A DNA stretch of 64,000 nucleotides from Bacteroidaceae bacterium (GTDB taxonomy: Bacteria > Bacteroidota > Bacteroidia > Bacteroidales > Bacteroidaceae): the NCBI GenBank assembly GCA_017468985.1, contig JAFUHF010000020.1, forward strand, positions 1-64,000, in the 5' to 3' direction. A program made the translations under genes and the position numbers. Below are positions 52,643-61,481 of the stretch, piece by piece. Under the pieces are notes generated by a model. That model did no database searches. It saw only the letters and a program-made list of their open reading frames with translations, and was not told the origin of the DNA. Within the stretch, counting starts at the first letter, position 1. The number at the start of each line of letters is the position of its first letter.

Positions 52643-53707
52643 ATGACCATTCACTGTGAAGACGAGAAGTGGATGCAGCGCTGCCTGCAACTGGCCCACC
52701 AAGGCATCATCGGTGCTGCGCCCAATCCCATGGTAGGAGCCGTGATAGTCTGCAATGGCAGCATCATCGGTGAAGGCTATCATGCACGCTGTGGCGAAGG
52801 CCATGCCGAAGTACGTGCCTTTGCCTCAGTGAAGCAGCCCGAACTGCTTCCTCTGTCAACCCTATACGTAAGTTTAGAGCCCTGCGCTCATTATGGCAAA
52901 ACGCCCCCCTGCGCTCGTCTGATCATTGAGAAGGGGGTCAAGAAGGTGGTCATAGGCATGCAAGACCCCTTTTCTAAAGTTAATGGCATGGGTATTCGCA
53001 TGCTGCTTGATGCAGGCATTGAAGTAAAGGTTGGCATCATGCAGCAGGCCTGCCGTGAATTAAACCGCAAATTTCTCACCTTCCACCTGAAAAAGCGTCC
53101 TTACATCACGCTGAAGTGGGCCCAATCGTCCGATGGTTTCATGGCTCCGTCCCATCCTACGGAGCAGGCCGTTTTCCTGTCCACGCCCCACACCCTGCTC
53201 CACGTACACCGTCTGAGGGCAGAGCATCAGGCCATTCTCGTAGGTCGGAATACGGCCGAGACCGACAATCCGCGCCTCAATCCACGATTGTTCAAATCGG
53301 GCAGAACGCCACTACGCATTATACTCGACAGGGAAGCACGCCTGCAACCATCACTTCATATCTTCGATGGCAGTGCCACCACCCTCATTGTTGGCCATCA
53401 GGACAATCCCTGTCGGAAAGCCTTGGGAACCTACCAATTTATGCAGATACAAAGAGGAGAAGACCCCATTCAGGCTCTCCTCCACCATTTATACGAAATG
53501 CAAATCACCTCTCTGCTCGTAGAAGGCGGACAGCAAGTGTTGCAAGCATTTATCCATGCTGGACATTGGGATGAAGCCCATGTAGAAATTGCCAACACGA
53601 CCTTCCATGGCGGTCTTCCAGCACCCGAGCTTTCTTCTTTCTCACTTCTCGAGGAAAAGCCCCATTTTCATCACCATCTGCGCCATTACCTCAACGCCAG
53701 CCTCTAA
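52643..53707 (+). CDS. ribD: Riboflavin biosynthesis deaminase/reductase RibD
   Basis: 354 residues from ATG 52643. The N-terminal deaminase domain has the zinc motifs GEGHAEVRAF (HAE) and PCAHYGKTPPC (PCxxxxxxPPC). GAAPNPMVGAVIV is the substrate loop. The C-terminal reductase domain starts RPYITLKWAQSSDGF and includes GRNTAETDNPRLNPRL and LLVEGGQQVLQAFI. RibD carries out the second and third steps from GTP to riboflavin. Single gene; the rest of the rib pathway is elsewhere. No FMN riboswitch fits in a leader this short. Confidence 0.96.
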   Translation: MTIHCEDEKWMQRCLQLAHQGIIGAAPNPMVGAVIVCNGSIIGEGYHARCGEGHAEVRAFASVKQPELLPLSTLYVSLEPCAHYGKTPPCARLIIEKGVKKVVIGMQDPFSKVNGMGIRMLLDAGIEVKVGIMQQACRELNRKFLTFHLKKRPYITLKWAQSSDGFMAPSHPTEQAVFLSTPHTLLHVHRLRAEHQAILVGRNTAETDNPRLNPRLFKSGRTPLRIILDREARLQPSLHIFDGSATTLIVGHQDNPCRKALGTYQFMQIQRGEDPIQALLHHLYEMQITSLLVEGGQQVLQAFIHAGHWDEAHVEIANTTFHGGLPAPELSSFSLLEEKPHFHHHLRHYLNASL

Positions 53708-53793
53708 GCAGACCGATGCCCATTGCCATCGCCAGCCCACTTACCACATTCGCATTACTCGTTCACGCACATGAGAAATAGAAGCAAATGAAA

Positions 53794-53818
53794 GGCGGCT
53801 CCCAATATGGGAGCCGCC
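53794..53818 (-). terminator. Terminator of the discoidin-domain protein gene
   Basis: A perfect 11-bp stem, GGCGGCTCCCA (53794-53804) with TGGGAGCCGCC (53808-53818). Read on the minus strand it is followed by TTTCATTT. It can also end ribD transcripts. Confidence 0.75.
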
Positions 53819-53856
53819 TCATCAAATGAATGTATGTACGAACAGCTTTTTAAAGC

Positions 53857-56800
53857 CTACTTCACGGCAACCTTATCCTTACCGATAACGTAAATGCCCT
53901 TAGCAAGACCCTTCTGAGCCTCCGTAGCCTTCACGTTCTTCTTGATGAGTTTGCCATCGATGGTGTAAACGTCCACCAGTTCCTTAGCACTGTTCACCTT
54001 CACGATGCGCAGTCCGCTGAGCAGACCTTCGCAGGAAATAACCAAGTCGGTTGCACCATCTTGCGTCTTCACCTTAGAAGGATCAATGTAACCACGCTGA
54101 CCGTCAATCTTCACAGCTGCATCGGCTGTAGCCTGCAAGCCACTGTTTACGATGTAGCCTAAGCCCTTCTTCTCAATGGTCAGTCCGTCGAGCGTACCAA
54201 TGAGGCCATTGGCTTCAGTAGCTTCAGTAATGACATTTTCGGGAGCAAATGAATAGAAGTAGTCCCATTCACTGGTTTCCTCGTCGTATGCCGTGTAATC
54301 ACCGAAGGTCATCACGAACGGTTCACCGGCCTTGATGTCATCCTTCAGGGTGAGCTCTACGGTTGAAGTATTACTCTCTTCGTCATAGCTTACACTCTTC
54401 ACGGAGTATGCCTTCACATCAGGATTGAGCTCCATCAAACCGTCTCTGCCAGCCGGGATGTCGAACGGCAGGGTCTGAATACGGATGCTGTTTTGCTTAA
54501 TCAGAATAGCGATATCTTGATCTTCGGGAACTTCTTCCACTCTCCAGCAAGAAGCACCATTGATGCCTGTTGGCCAAGGAACGATCACGCTACCATCCTG
54601 CTGAGCATGGAGCTGGTCTTCAACCGTATACTTGTCGTTGATTGAAACGAACTGCAACTGACCCTGACCAATGTAGTCTACGCGGAAAGGATCCGGAGTA
54701 TTCTGCACCTTGTTACGATAGTTGGTACCACGGCCAAGGCTCGGACCGAAGTAGTGAGCAGTACCAAGGTTCTGGATAGCATAGTAGTCCGTGCCTTCTA
54801 CCGGAACGAGACGCCACATAGCATACGGATCATTGTAGAACTCACCTTCACCGTTTTCGTTGAGCTGACCGAAGTTCACTTCAGAACCAACATTGGTGCT
54901 GGTCATGAACATGGCCTTGTCCTTACAATATTCCAAGGTGCTTGCACTTACGATGTAATACCACTTGTTGGGCTCAATCTTGTTGATGTGTTCCAGCAAT
55001 GCGGCCTTTGCGGCATTCATAGCCTCAATGGCATTATTGATCTGCTCGCGTGTTGGGCGATCAGCATCTACGCTTTCGTATGCCTGCTGAACAGCGCTGG
55101 TAAATGCGTCTACGCTTGACTGACTGTCAGCATAACCTACTTCACCTCCTACGAGCGTGTTTTCAGCATAGGTATTCATCGTATTGTAGGTGCTTACGAG
55201 GTCTGAGGTGTTGGTCGATACAGCCAACAATGCATCGTAAGCGGCCTGCAGTTCATCAAGGTCGTCTGGCCAGATGGTGTGAGGAGCAGTAGCTTCATTA
55301 GCCTTGTCCAGGACGGGCTTCAGGTTGTCAGCAGCTTCCTTAACAGAGGCGTCATAGTTGTATGGAATCTCATCAGCTGCCTTCGGAATGTACATCTGGA
55401 ATGTACCGAGGTTGAAGTAAGGATACTGAGTTGTTCCGTTAACGCGGCCGCTGGCCTGGTCTGTAGTGTGAAGCACTACGAAACGATAATAACGATAAGC
55501 CTGATCGGCATGAATCTCACCTGTATAGGTAGCAGCATTCGTATTGGGGATGGTTTCGGCGTCATCTTCATAGTTCACGTCATCCACCTGTGTCCAGCGA
55601 TCGTTCATGCTGAGCACATCGCCACCCAACTCCTCGTCATTCGTTCCATAAATCACGAAATGGTTCGGCGTATCATGATTGCCGCTTCCGCGTGCTGCAA
55701 AGAAGTAAGTCAGATCCTTCTGTGGACGGGTGCGCAGGTCGATTTGCAGGTTATGATAGTCTACAACGGCCTCTGCAGTCCAAGAGGAATGGAAGATCGT
55801 AGTATTGCTGTCGTCAAGCAGGTTAGCATAGCTTCCTTCGCTGGGAGCCTTAGCATTACTGTTGAGCTGATCAGCATCCGTAATCAGTTTGCGCTGATCG
55901 GTGGTTTCTTCGTTATACAGTTTGTTGGCTGCCGTACGCAGTGTTGCGTATTTTGAGTCAAGGGCATCGCGGTCAATGTAGAGTGCTTCCACTGCGGCAT
56001 AAGCCTCAAGCAGAGCTGTGGTATCGGCCAGGTTCACCTTTGCTTCGCGAGGATTCTCCTGCGTGTCGTAAACGTCGTTCTGTGCCTTCTGAATGAGAGC
56101 TTCGAGTTTGTCGTAAGCCTCCCTCATGCCGTCCACGCGCTGATACTGCGACTGATCTGTAGGCTCAGAGCTATACACATGGAATTCACTCATCGTATAG
56201 AACGGATAACCCGTAGTGGTATTCTTACGGCCTGAGCGCGTAGCACGCACTTCGAAACGAACATAGCGATAAGGCTGATCGAAGATAATGCGCGGCGATG
56301 TGTAAGTCTCCGTATTAGCCTGTGGGAAGCCCTTGGTGAGTTCCGTAACATTCACCCATGCTTCAGCGCTACTACCGGCATCAATGCCCAGTGCCTCATC
56401 GTTGGTGGCATAGATCACCAAATCAGTGGGGAAGTCCAGATAAGAACTGTTACGCGGTGTAAACTTGAAGAGAATACCGGGCTGAGCCTCTCTGAGGTCT
56501 ACCTGCAAGTTGTGGTATTCATCAAGCGGAGCCGAAGCAGAATAAGATGACGAGAAGTGCGTACCAGTATTGTTGTCAATGAGGTACTTCAGGCGACCTT
56601 CGTTGTGCCATGCATTGGTAATATATTGGCTCTCTTCGTAGTCGTCGTCAATTTCATCGGCCACCTTCGTAATGAGATCTTGATATTCGTTCACCAAGTT
56701 GCTGGCCTTATTAACGCGGTCTATCACGCCTTGCATGATAGCAGCATCGCGCTTGGCAGGACCTTCAATCTCCAAAGCAGCGATCAAGTCCTGATCGGTT

Positions 56801-58110
56801 TCTTCTATGAACTTCCACTGCGACTGACCTACGTTGTCACTGCCCCAAGGCACAATGTAGCCTTCCTTACCGGCACCACTGCTATGGCTTTCGGTATGAT
56901 AGTTAACGGCATATTGCCAGTTAGCAATCACGGCATTGCTTATTCCGGGAAGGAGCTTAATGGTCTGGTTGGTCACCAGCTCTTTCGACATGGGCACGTG
57001 CGCTGATGTGGCATCAATGAAGTTGATGTACTCCTGCGTACCAACGTTCTTGATGGAATAGCCTATGCCGCCATCTTCATCTTCAGCCACCTTTTCAATC
57101 TTGAAGAGCTGGAAGGGATCCTTGCTGCTAAAGTCCTGCCACTTCAGCCAGCTGTCTTCGCTGGCATACATAGCCTTTCTTACCCCCTGCTGTGCCTCAT
57201 ACTGATCGTAACCACTGATGATGTAGTAGTAACCATCGCGGAAGGGATTCTGAGCAGCAAGTGCAGCTTCTACTGCTGCATTGATGCGCTCCCCTGCAGC
57301 AATATACTGAGCATCGGTACCCTTGTTTTCGAGCAACGTTTCTGCCTCAGCCAGTGCTGTCTCGTATTCTTCAACAACTGCATCAGGATACTGACCGGGG
57401 TTGGTACCTGCCTCAAAATTGTAAGCAGCCTTAATCACGTCTGCCACCAAAAGGTCGAGCTTGGCATGTTCGTCAACCACCAGACGGGCCGGGAAGATCT
57501 GGAATTCAGTAGCATTCCAGAAGTACCACTTATGGTCATTGGCTTCTCCGTTTACAATATTTCCATAATCATACGTACGCTCTTGAGTACACTTGAGAAC
57601 CACGAAACGCACGTGACGGTAAGGCGCACCGAAGTCAATCATAGGTGAAACCAATTCCACATCGGCAGGATTGCCATCAATCAGGTCGCGCAGTTCAGCC
57701 ACCAGTTTCCAAGAGTCTTCGTCTTCGGGCGTGTTGGTAACGTATACGTCCACATCGTCCCAAGAGTCGTGATAGTTTCCACTACGGCCGTTGTACTTGA
57801 AGATGATCTGCTGCAAATTGGTCTCCATGTTCACCTGAAGCCAATGCGGCTCGTCAGGAAGAATACTTCCGTTCGACAAGTTGTAAGCACTGTGGAAGTG
57901 AGTAGTCAGGTCGCCGTCGATCAGAGCAGCCACACCTTGACCATCACCCGTTCCATCGGCCGTCTTCTGCTCAGCATTAACGGTCATCTGGTCCGGATAC
58001 TTGATCACTCCCGTACCTTCATCGTAGGTATAAGTTTGCGATGAAGCCACGTTCCACGCCGCACTGCCAAGTAGCAATGCAAGCGTCATCATTAAAGTAA
58101 ACTTTCTCAT
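53857..58110 (-). CDS. Large surface protein with three discoidin (F5/8C)-like domains
   Basis: About 1417 residues from ATG 58110 (MRKFTLMMTL); ATG 58116 is possible. A signal peptide ends in VASSQ. Three F5/8 type C-like modules share LxDxxxxTxFHS, then HxLQVDL and YRYVRF-type strands. They lie at about 30-210 (GDLTTHFHSAYN), 490-650 (NTGTHFSSSYS) and 770-930 (SNTTIFHSSWT). Helical linkers with FIVAR-like Ala/Asn/Glu heptads separate them (ATLRTAANKLYNEE, YDALLAVSTNTSD). A ricin-like or lectin-like segment with WYYIVSAST and EYINFID sits between. The end is a sorting-type domain (VYTIDGKLIKK...GIYVIGKDKVAVK). Glycan binding at the surface is the likely role; no catalytic domain is visible. 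Confidence 0.75.
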   Translation of the reverse strand: MRKFTLMMTLALLLGSAAWNVASSQTYTYDEGTGVIKYPDQMTVNAEQKTADGTGDGQGVAALIDGDLTTHFHSAYNLSNGSILPDEPHWLQVNMETNLQQIIFKYNGRSGNYHDSWDDVDVYVTNTPEDEDSWKLVAELRDLIDGNPADVELVSPMIDFGAPYRHVRFVVLKCTQERTYDYGNIVNGEANDHKWYFWNATEFQIFPARLVVDEHAKLDLLVADVIKAAYNFEAGTNPGQYPDAVVEEYETALAEAETLLENKGTDAQYIAAGERINAAVEAALAAQNPFRDGYYYIISGYDQYEAQQGVRKAMYASEDSWLKWQDFSSKDPFQLFKIEKVAEDEDGGIGYSIKNVGTQEYINFIDATSAHVPMSKELVTNQTIKLLPGISNAVIANWQYAVNYHTESHSSGAGKEGYIVPWGSDNVGQSQWKFIEETDQDLIAALEIEGPAKRDAAIMQGVIDRVNKASNLVNEYQDLITKVADEIDDDYEESQYITNAWHNEGRLKYLIDNNTGTHFSSSYSASAPLDEYHNLQVDLREAQPGILFKFTPRNSSYLDFPTDLVIYATNDEALGIDAGSSAEAWVNVTELTKGFPQANTETYTSPRIIFDQPYRYVRFEVRATRSGRKNTTTGYPFYTMSEFHVYSSEPTDQSQYQRVDGMREAYDKLEALIQKAQNDVYDTQENPREAKVNLADTTALLEAYAAVEALYIDRDALDSKYATLRTAANKLYNEETTDQRKLITDADQLNSNAKAPSEGSYANLLDDSNTTIFHSSWTAEAVVDYHNLQIDLRTRPQKDLTYFFAARGSGNHDTPNHFVIYGTNDEELGGDVLSMNDRWTQVDDVNYEDDAETIPNTNAATYTGEIHADQAYRYYRFVVLHTTDQASGRVNGTTQYPYFNLGTFQMYIPKAADEIPYNYDASVKEAADNLKPVLDKANEATAPHTIWPDDLDELQAAYDALLAVSTNTSDLVSTYNTMNTYAENTLVGGEVGYADSQSSVDAFTSAVQQAYESVDADRPTREQINNAIEAMNAAKAALLEHINKIEPNKWYYIVSASTLEYCKDKAMFMTSTNVGSEVNFGQLNENGEGEFYNDPYAMWRLVPVEGTDYYAIQNLGTAHYFGPSLGRGTNYRNKVQNTPDPFRVDYIGQGQLQFVSINDKYTVEDQLHAQQDGSVIVPWPTGINGASCWRVEEVPEDQDIAILIKQNSIRIQTLPFDIPAGRDGLMELNPDVKAYSVKSVSYDEESNTSTVELTLKDDIKAGEPFVMTFGDYTAYDEETSEWDYFYSFAPENVITEATEANGLIGTLDGLTIEKKGLGYIVNSGLQATADAAVKIDGQRGYIDPSKVKTQDGATDLVISCEGLLSGLRIVKVNSAKELVDVYTIDGKLIKKNVKATEAQKGLAKGIYVIGKDKVAVK

Positions 58111-58184
58111 AAACATATAAATTGATTGATATTATACTTCCTAAATCAGACTATTATCGTCTGTATACATATATTCTTGGGGTG

Positions 58185-58192
58185 CAAATATA
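58185..58192 (-). promoter_or_regulatory. -7 promoter box (TATATTTG) for the discoidin-domain protein
   Basis: On the minus strand TATATTTG matches TAnnTTTG. The leader to ATG 58110 is about 70 nt. The rest of 58193-58399 is AT-rich with no gene. Confidence 0.6.
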
Positions 58193-58399
58193 ACTAATTA
58201 ATTTTAATCACCAATGCAAAACCTCAAAAAACTTCAATATCACCTCGTTTTGTAGAAATAACAGCGCTCATTCTCATCACTATCAATGGAGGAAATTGAG
58301 AGGTGAGCGTTCAGAACCGGAGGTCTTGGGCATTGGGAAGGGCGCACAGTAATTGTGCACTATACATTGTGAACGATAAATTAACTCACTCGTCCTTTT

Positions 58400-59545
58400 T
58401 CACTCAATCCATCTTCCAATGCTATTCTGATAGTCTTCGTTATTCTGCTGCGTGGGAGCCGGACGGGAGTTTGGGCGAACGAAGTTTTGAAGATTATTTA
58501 TGGATTGACGGTCTCTCTGCTTTAGCCAAGCGAGTTGGAGCTTCACTTGTCCGTCCAAATCAGGAATGCCCAACTCTTGTCTCAACTTCTCTATTTTCTT
58601 CTCCGATTTGGCCAATGGCTGGGCCTTCAACTTCTTTTTCATTTCCTTAGACGTAAGATAGTCACGCTCCACGGCATAACCGTCCATTACGAAGCGCGTC
58701 AAATACTCATAGCCCTCCTTATGAAGTGTGGAAGTCCAGTGATTGGTTTCGGAAACAAAGTCACGCATAGAGACGTAATCCGTACCGTTGTCGGTATAGA
58801 GCGTGAGTGTCTTGCTATCGGTGATGTTCTTCCAGCGCGCCTTGCTGGTAATGTTTTTCCGAAGCAGATTGATCTTGGCCCGATCCACATGGAGCAACAA
58901 TTGCCCGTCGGCCTTGCTGAGCGTACCCACAATGGAGTCGTGAAGCAGAATGTGCTGCAAACCTTCCTGTGCCGGAAGGAAATGATACGTACTGTCGTCA
59001 CGAAATGCCTGCAACATGGGAAGCGTGCCGATGTTGGGAGGAATGCTCTCAGCCATCGTAAGGTAAGGTGCCAGGGCCACATTGAAGTTTCCCATCAGGC
59101 GCGAGCGCTCCTTTTTCTTGTCGGGATAGAGAAAATAGTCGGCAAAACCTTCGTCAAAGAAAGCCATGTCGTTTTCCACCGTAAGATACACGCGGTAGAA
59201 CAAACGGACGTACACGCAGGCTATCTTCTTTTTCTTGACAGGTACTTCCTTGAGCTTTACCACCGCCGGTTCGAGTTCTATTCTGTCCGTCGCCAGTTGG
59301 CTTAAAATGATAGTCTGAGTCTGAAACGCCAGATGGCTGAGATGAAGTGTATCGATCTGCCCACATTCGGGCAACCGGCCCATTGCGTCGGAATAGCCCA
59401 ACGTAATGCCTCCACCGCGAACCACCACTCCGGAAATGGGATTCCCCTTCTTATCCATCACACATAGCCCTTGCGCATTGAGGGCCGTAACCCTCATCAG
59501 TAGCAAGACCAATAGCAGAATCCATCTCATTCTCTGATTCTTCAT
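58400..59545 (-). CDS. Secreted protein with carboxypeptidase-regulatory-like N-terminus, function unknown
   Basis: 381 residues. A signal peptide ends in TALNAQ. Residues about 26-95 look like a CarboxypepD_reg (CNA-B-like) domain (GNPISGVVVRGGGITLGYSDAMGRL split by loops, then IELEPAVVKLKEV). The remaining 280 residues are helix-rich with many charged pairs and end in an Asn/Gln/Pro-rich tail. This fits the DUF5686-like or related envelope proteins of Bacteroidota, but I cannot name the family. ATG 59545 is 4 nt after a -7 box. Confidence 0.7.
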   Translation of the reverse strand: MKNQRMRWILLLVLLLMRVTALNAQGLCVMDKKGNPISGVVVRGGGITLGYSDAMGRLPECGQIDTLHLSHLAFQTQTIILSQLATDRIELEPAVVKLKEVPVKKKKIACVYVRLFYRVYLTVENDMAFFDEGFADYFLYPDKKKERSRLMGNFNVALAPYLTMAESIPPNIGTLPMLQAFRDDSTYHFLPAQEGLQHILLHDSIVGTLSKADGQLLLHVDRAKINLLRKNITSKARWKNITDSKTLTLYTDNGTDYVSMRDFVSETNHWTSTLHKEGYEYLTRFVMDGYAVERDYLTSKEMKKKLKAQPLAKSEKKIEKLRQELGIPDLDGQVKLQLAWLKQRDRQSINNLQNFVRPNSRPAPTQQNNEDYQNSIGRWIE

Positions 59546-59549
59546 GCTG

Positions 59550-59557
59550 CAAAATTA
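59550..59557 (-). promoter_or_regulatory. -7 promoter box (TAATTTTG) for the 59545 gene
   Basis: On the minus strand TAATTTTG is followed by CAGC and then ATG 59545. Confidence 0.65.
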
Positions 59558-59646
59558 GCCAATTTCGCAGAATCTGAAGCAAAGTACTCCATTTTCTTCA
59601 AAAAACGGGTTATTTGCGGCACTCTCAACAAAATAAGAAAACAAAA

Positions 59647-59678
59647 TTTGTTCAAATGGCAGGATATTACTAATTTCG
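59647..59678 (+). promoter_or_regulatory. Promoter (TTTG, 20 nt, TAATTTCG) of the DUF1080 gene
   Basis: TTTG at 59647-59650 and TAATTTCG at 59671-59678 with a 20-nt spacer. One base differs from TAnnTTTG. The leader to ATG 59757 is about 75 nt. Confidence 0.6.
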
Positions 59679-59756
59679 CACGACGAATGTTCGCGGCCAA
59701 ACATTTATGACCAGTCAAGACTATTCAATCACATTAATATTATAAAGGTATCCAAA

Positions 59757-61046
59757 ATGAGAAGAACTAATTGGATGCTACTCGCAGCAGTAGCAATTAG
59801 TGGAGTATTCTGCTCTTGTCAGCCAAAAGACAACACGCTGACGAAGGCAGAGAAAGAAAATGGATGGGAATTGCTGTTCAATGGCAAAGACCTTTCCGAG
59901 TGGCGCAATTTCAACGACACCGTTCTCTCGAACGGCTGGCGTGCCGTCGACGGCGTGATTCAGGCAAGCGGCGAGGGAGCCGACGAGTCTGGCTATATCG
60001 TAACGAAGCGCAAGTTTGCCAACTTTGAGCTTTCTTGGGACTGGAAGCTCACTCACGGTGGCAACAGCGGCATGCTGTATCATGTAGTTGAAAATCCCGT
60101 ATTTGCAGTGCCTTACGTAACTGGTCCGGAATATCAGCTCATCGACAACGAGGGTTGGGAAGAAGTAAATGCTCCCAACAAACTCGAAGAATGGCAGAAG
60201 CTGGGTGTTGACTACGCTATGCACCTACCCGACTACAGCAAGATGCACGTCAACCCCGTTGGTCAGTGGAACAACTCTCGCATCATCTTCGACAATGGTC
60301 ACGTAGAGCATTGGCTCAATGGTGAGAAGATTCTGGAATTCGAAGCCTGGACCGACGACTGGTTCGATAAGAAAGGCAGTGGCAAGTGGGCTCACGCTCC
60401 TGAATACGGTCTGGCCAGCGAAGGCGTGATCTGCTTGCAGGACCACGGCGACCCAGCTTCCTTTAAGAACGTGAAGATCCGTCCGCTTCCTCACAAGGGT
60501 GGCGAAGTGGAGAGCCTCTTCAACGGTAAGGACCTTACGGGATGGGAACCTTTCGGCGATGGCAAATGGAGTGTTGACAACGAAGGCAATCTCGTAACCG
60601 AGAATGGCGACAAGAAGGAATATGGCTACCTCTGCACTCGCAAGTACTACAAGGACTTCGACCTCACCGTGGAGTTCAAGCAGGCTTCGAATGGCAACAG
60701 CGGCCTGTTCTTCCATTCCTTCATCGAAGGCTTCAACAAGGTTCACGGATGGCAGTGTGAAGTTGCTCCTAAGGGCAACGATACGGGTGGCATCTACGAA
60801 TCTTACGGACGTGGTTGGTTGCAGCAGATTCCCGACGAGAAGGAAGAAATCCTGAAGGAAGGTGACTGGAACACCCTGCGTCTGCGCGTAGAAGGCAACC
60901 ATGTTCAGACTTGGCTCAACGGCGAACCTATGTCCGACATTGAGGACGAGCTCATCGGCAACACCACGGGCCGCATCATGCTCCAGATTCACGATGGCAA
61001 CGACATCAAGGTGCTCTGGCGTAACTTCGAGCTGACTCAGCTCTGA
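59757..61046 (+). CDS. Tandem DUF1080 (3-keto-disaccharide hydrolase-type) lipoprotein
   Basis: 429 residues. A lipoprotein-like signal ends in GVFCSCQ. Two DUF1080 concanavalin-like domains follow, at about 35-240 and 250-429. Each has WELLFNGKDLSEW or VESLFNGKDLTGW at its start, GNSGMLYH or GNSGLFFHS in the middle, and WNNSRIIF or WNTLRLRV before the end. Some family members cleave 3-keto-glucosides after oxidation by a dehydrogenase. Two domains in one chain suggest duplication. Exported, probably a surface or periplasmic glycosidase. Confidence 0.88.
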   Translation: MRRTNWMLLAAVAISGVFCSCQPKDNTLTKAEKENGWELLFNGKDLSEWRNFNDTVLSNGWRAVDGVIQASGEGADESGYIVTKRKFANFELSWDWKLTHGGNSGMLYHVVENPVFAVPYVTGPEYQLIDNEGWEEVNAPNKLEEWQKLGVDYAMHLPDYSKMHVNPVGQWNNSRIIFDNGHVEHWLNGEKILEFEAWTDDWFDKKGSGKWAHAPEYGLASEGVICLQDHGDPASFKNVKIRPLPHKGGEVESLFNGKDLTGWEPFGDGKWSVDNEGNLVTENGDKKEYGYLCTRKYYKDFDLTVEFKQASNGNSGLFFHSFIEGFNKVHGWQCEVAPKGNDTGGIYESYGRGWLQQIPDEKEEILKEGDWNTLRLRVEGNHVQTWLNGEPMSDIEDELIGNTTGRIMLQIHDGNDIKVLWRNFELTQL

Positions 61047-61068
61047 TCATAGAACGACATTATAACAC

Positions 61069-61111
61069 CGAGACCGGGTTCTTTTAGAGAATCCGGCCTC
61101 GTGCTTTGTTA
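61069..61111 (+). terminator. Terminator of the DUF1080 gene
   Basis: CGAG-CCGG-TTCT pairs with AGAA-CCGG-CTCG with small bulges (61069-61101), then TGCTTTGTT. Confidence 0.75.
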
Positions 61112-61213
61112 GCCCCTTGCATCGCGTTTTTTCGATTATTTCCGAACAGTTTTAGCGGACAACAATATTAGAATAAATGCTAAAACAATACGGCACTCGT
61201 AAAAAAAAAGGAC

Positions 61214-61221
61214 TACCTTTG
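61214..61221 (+). promoter_or_regulatory. -7 promoter box (TACCTTTG) before the truncated helical gene
   Basis: TACCTTTG ends 27 nt before ATG 61249. It may now serve the GH-like gene at 61482 through the short ORF. Confidence 0.6.
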
Positions 61222-61248
61222 TCGGCAAAAGCGAGTCATTAATCAACA

Positions 61249-61437
61249 ATGGATGAAGATACAGATTTTCTACGGCAAGACAACAATTATCGAACGTTGA
61301 AAGCCTTCCAGGAAGTGGGTCGCATCTACGATGTCACATACTATTTCGCACATAAGTTCCTAAAGACAAGTGACCGCACCATTGACCAAATGGTTCAAGC
61401 GGAACGTTCCGGGCCTCATGAGCATCAGCCCCAATAA
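61249..61437 (+). pseudogene. Truncated four-helix-bundle (suffix-domain type) protein
   Basis: 62 residues. The sequence NNYRTLKAFQEVGRIYDVTY and FLKTSDRTIDQMVQAERSG resembles the start of Bacteroidota four-helix-bundle proteins, often encoded near rRNA or mobile regions. In those the chain continues with a KQNI(I/V)EGS-like segment for well over 100 more residues. Here it stops 8 residues after AERSG. The promoter is intact. Either a decayed gene or a short domain kept on purpose; decay is more likely. Confidence 0.6.
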
Positions 61438-61481
61438 CTCATTAAGCCTATTAAACTTAAATAAAAACAACAAAAAATAAT

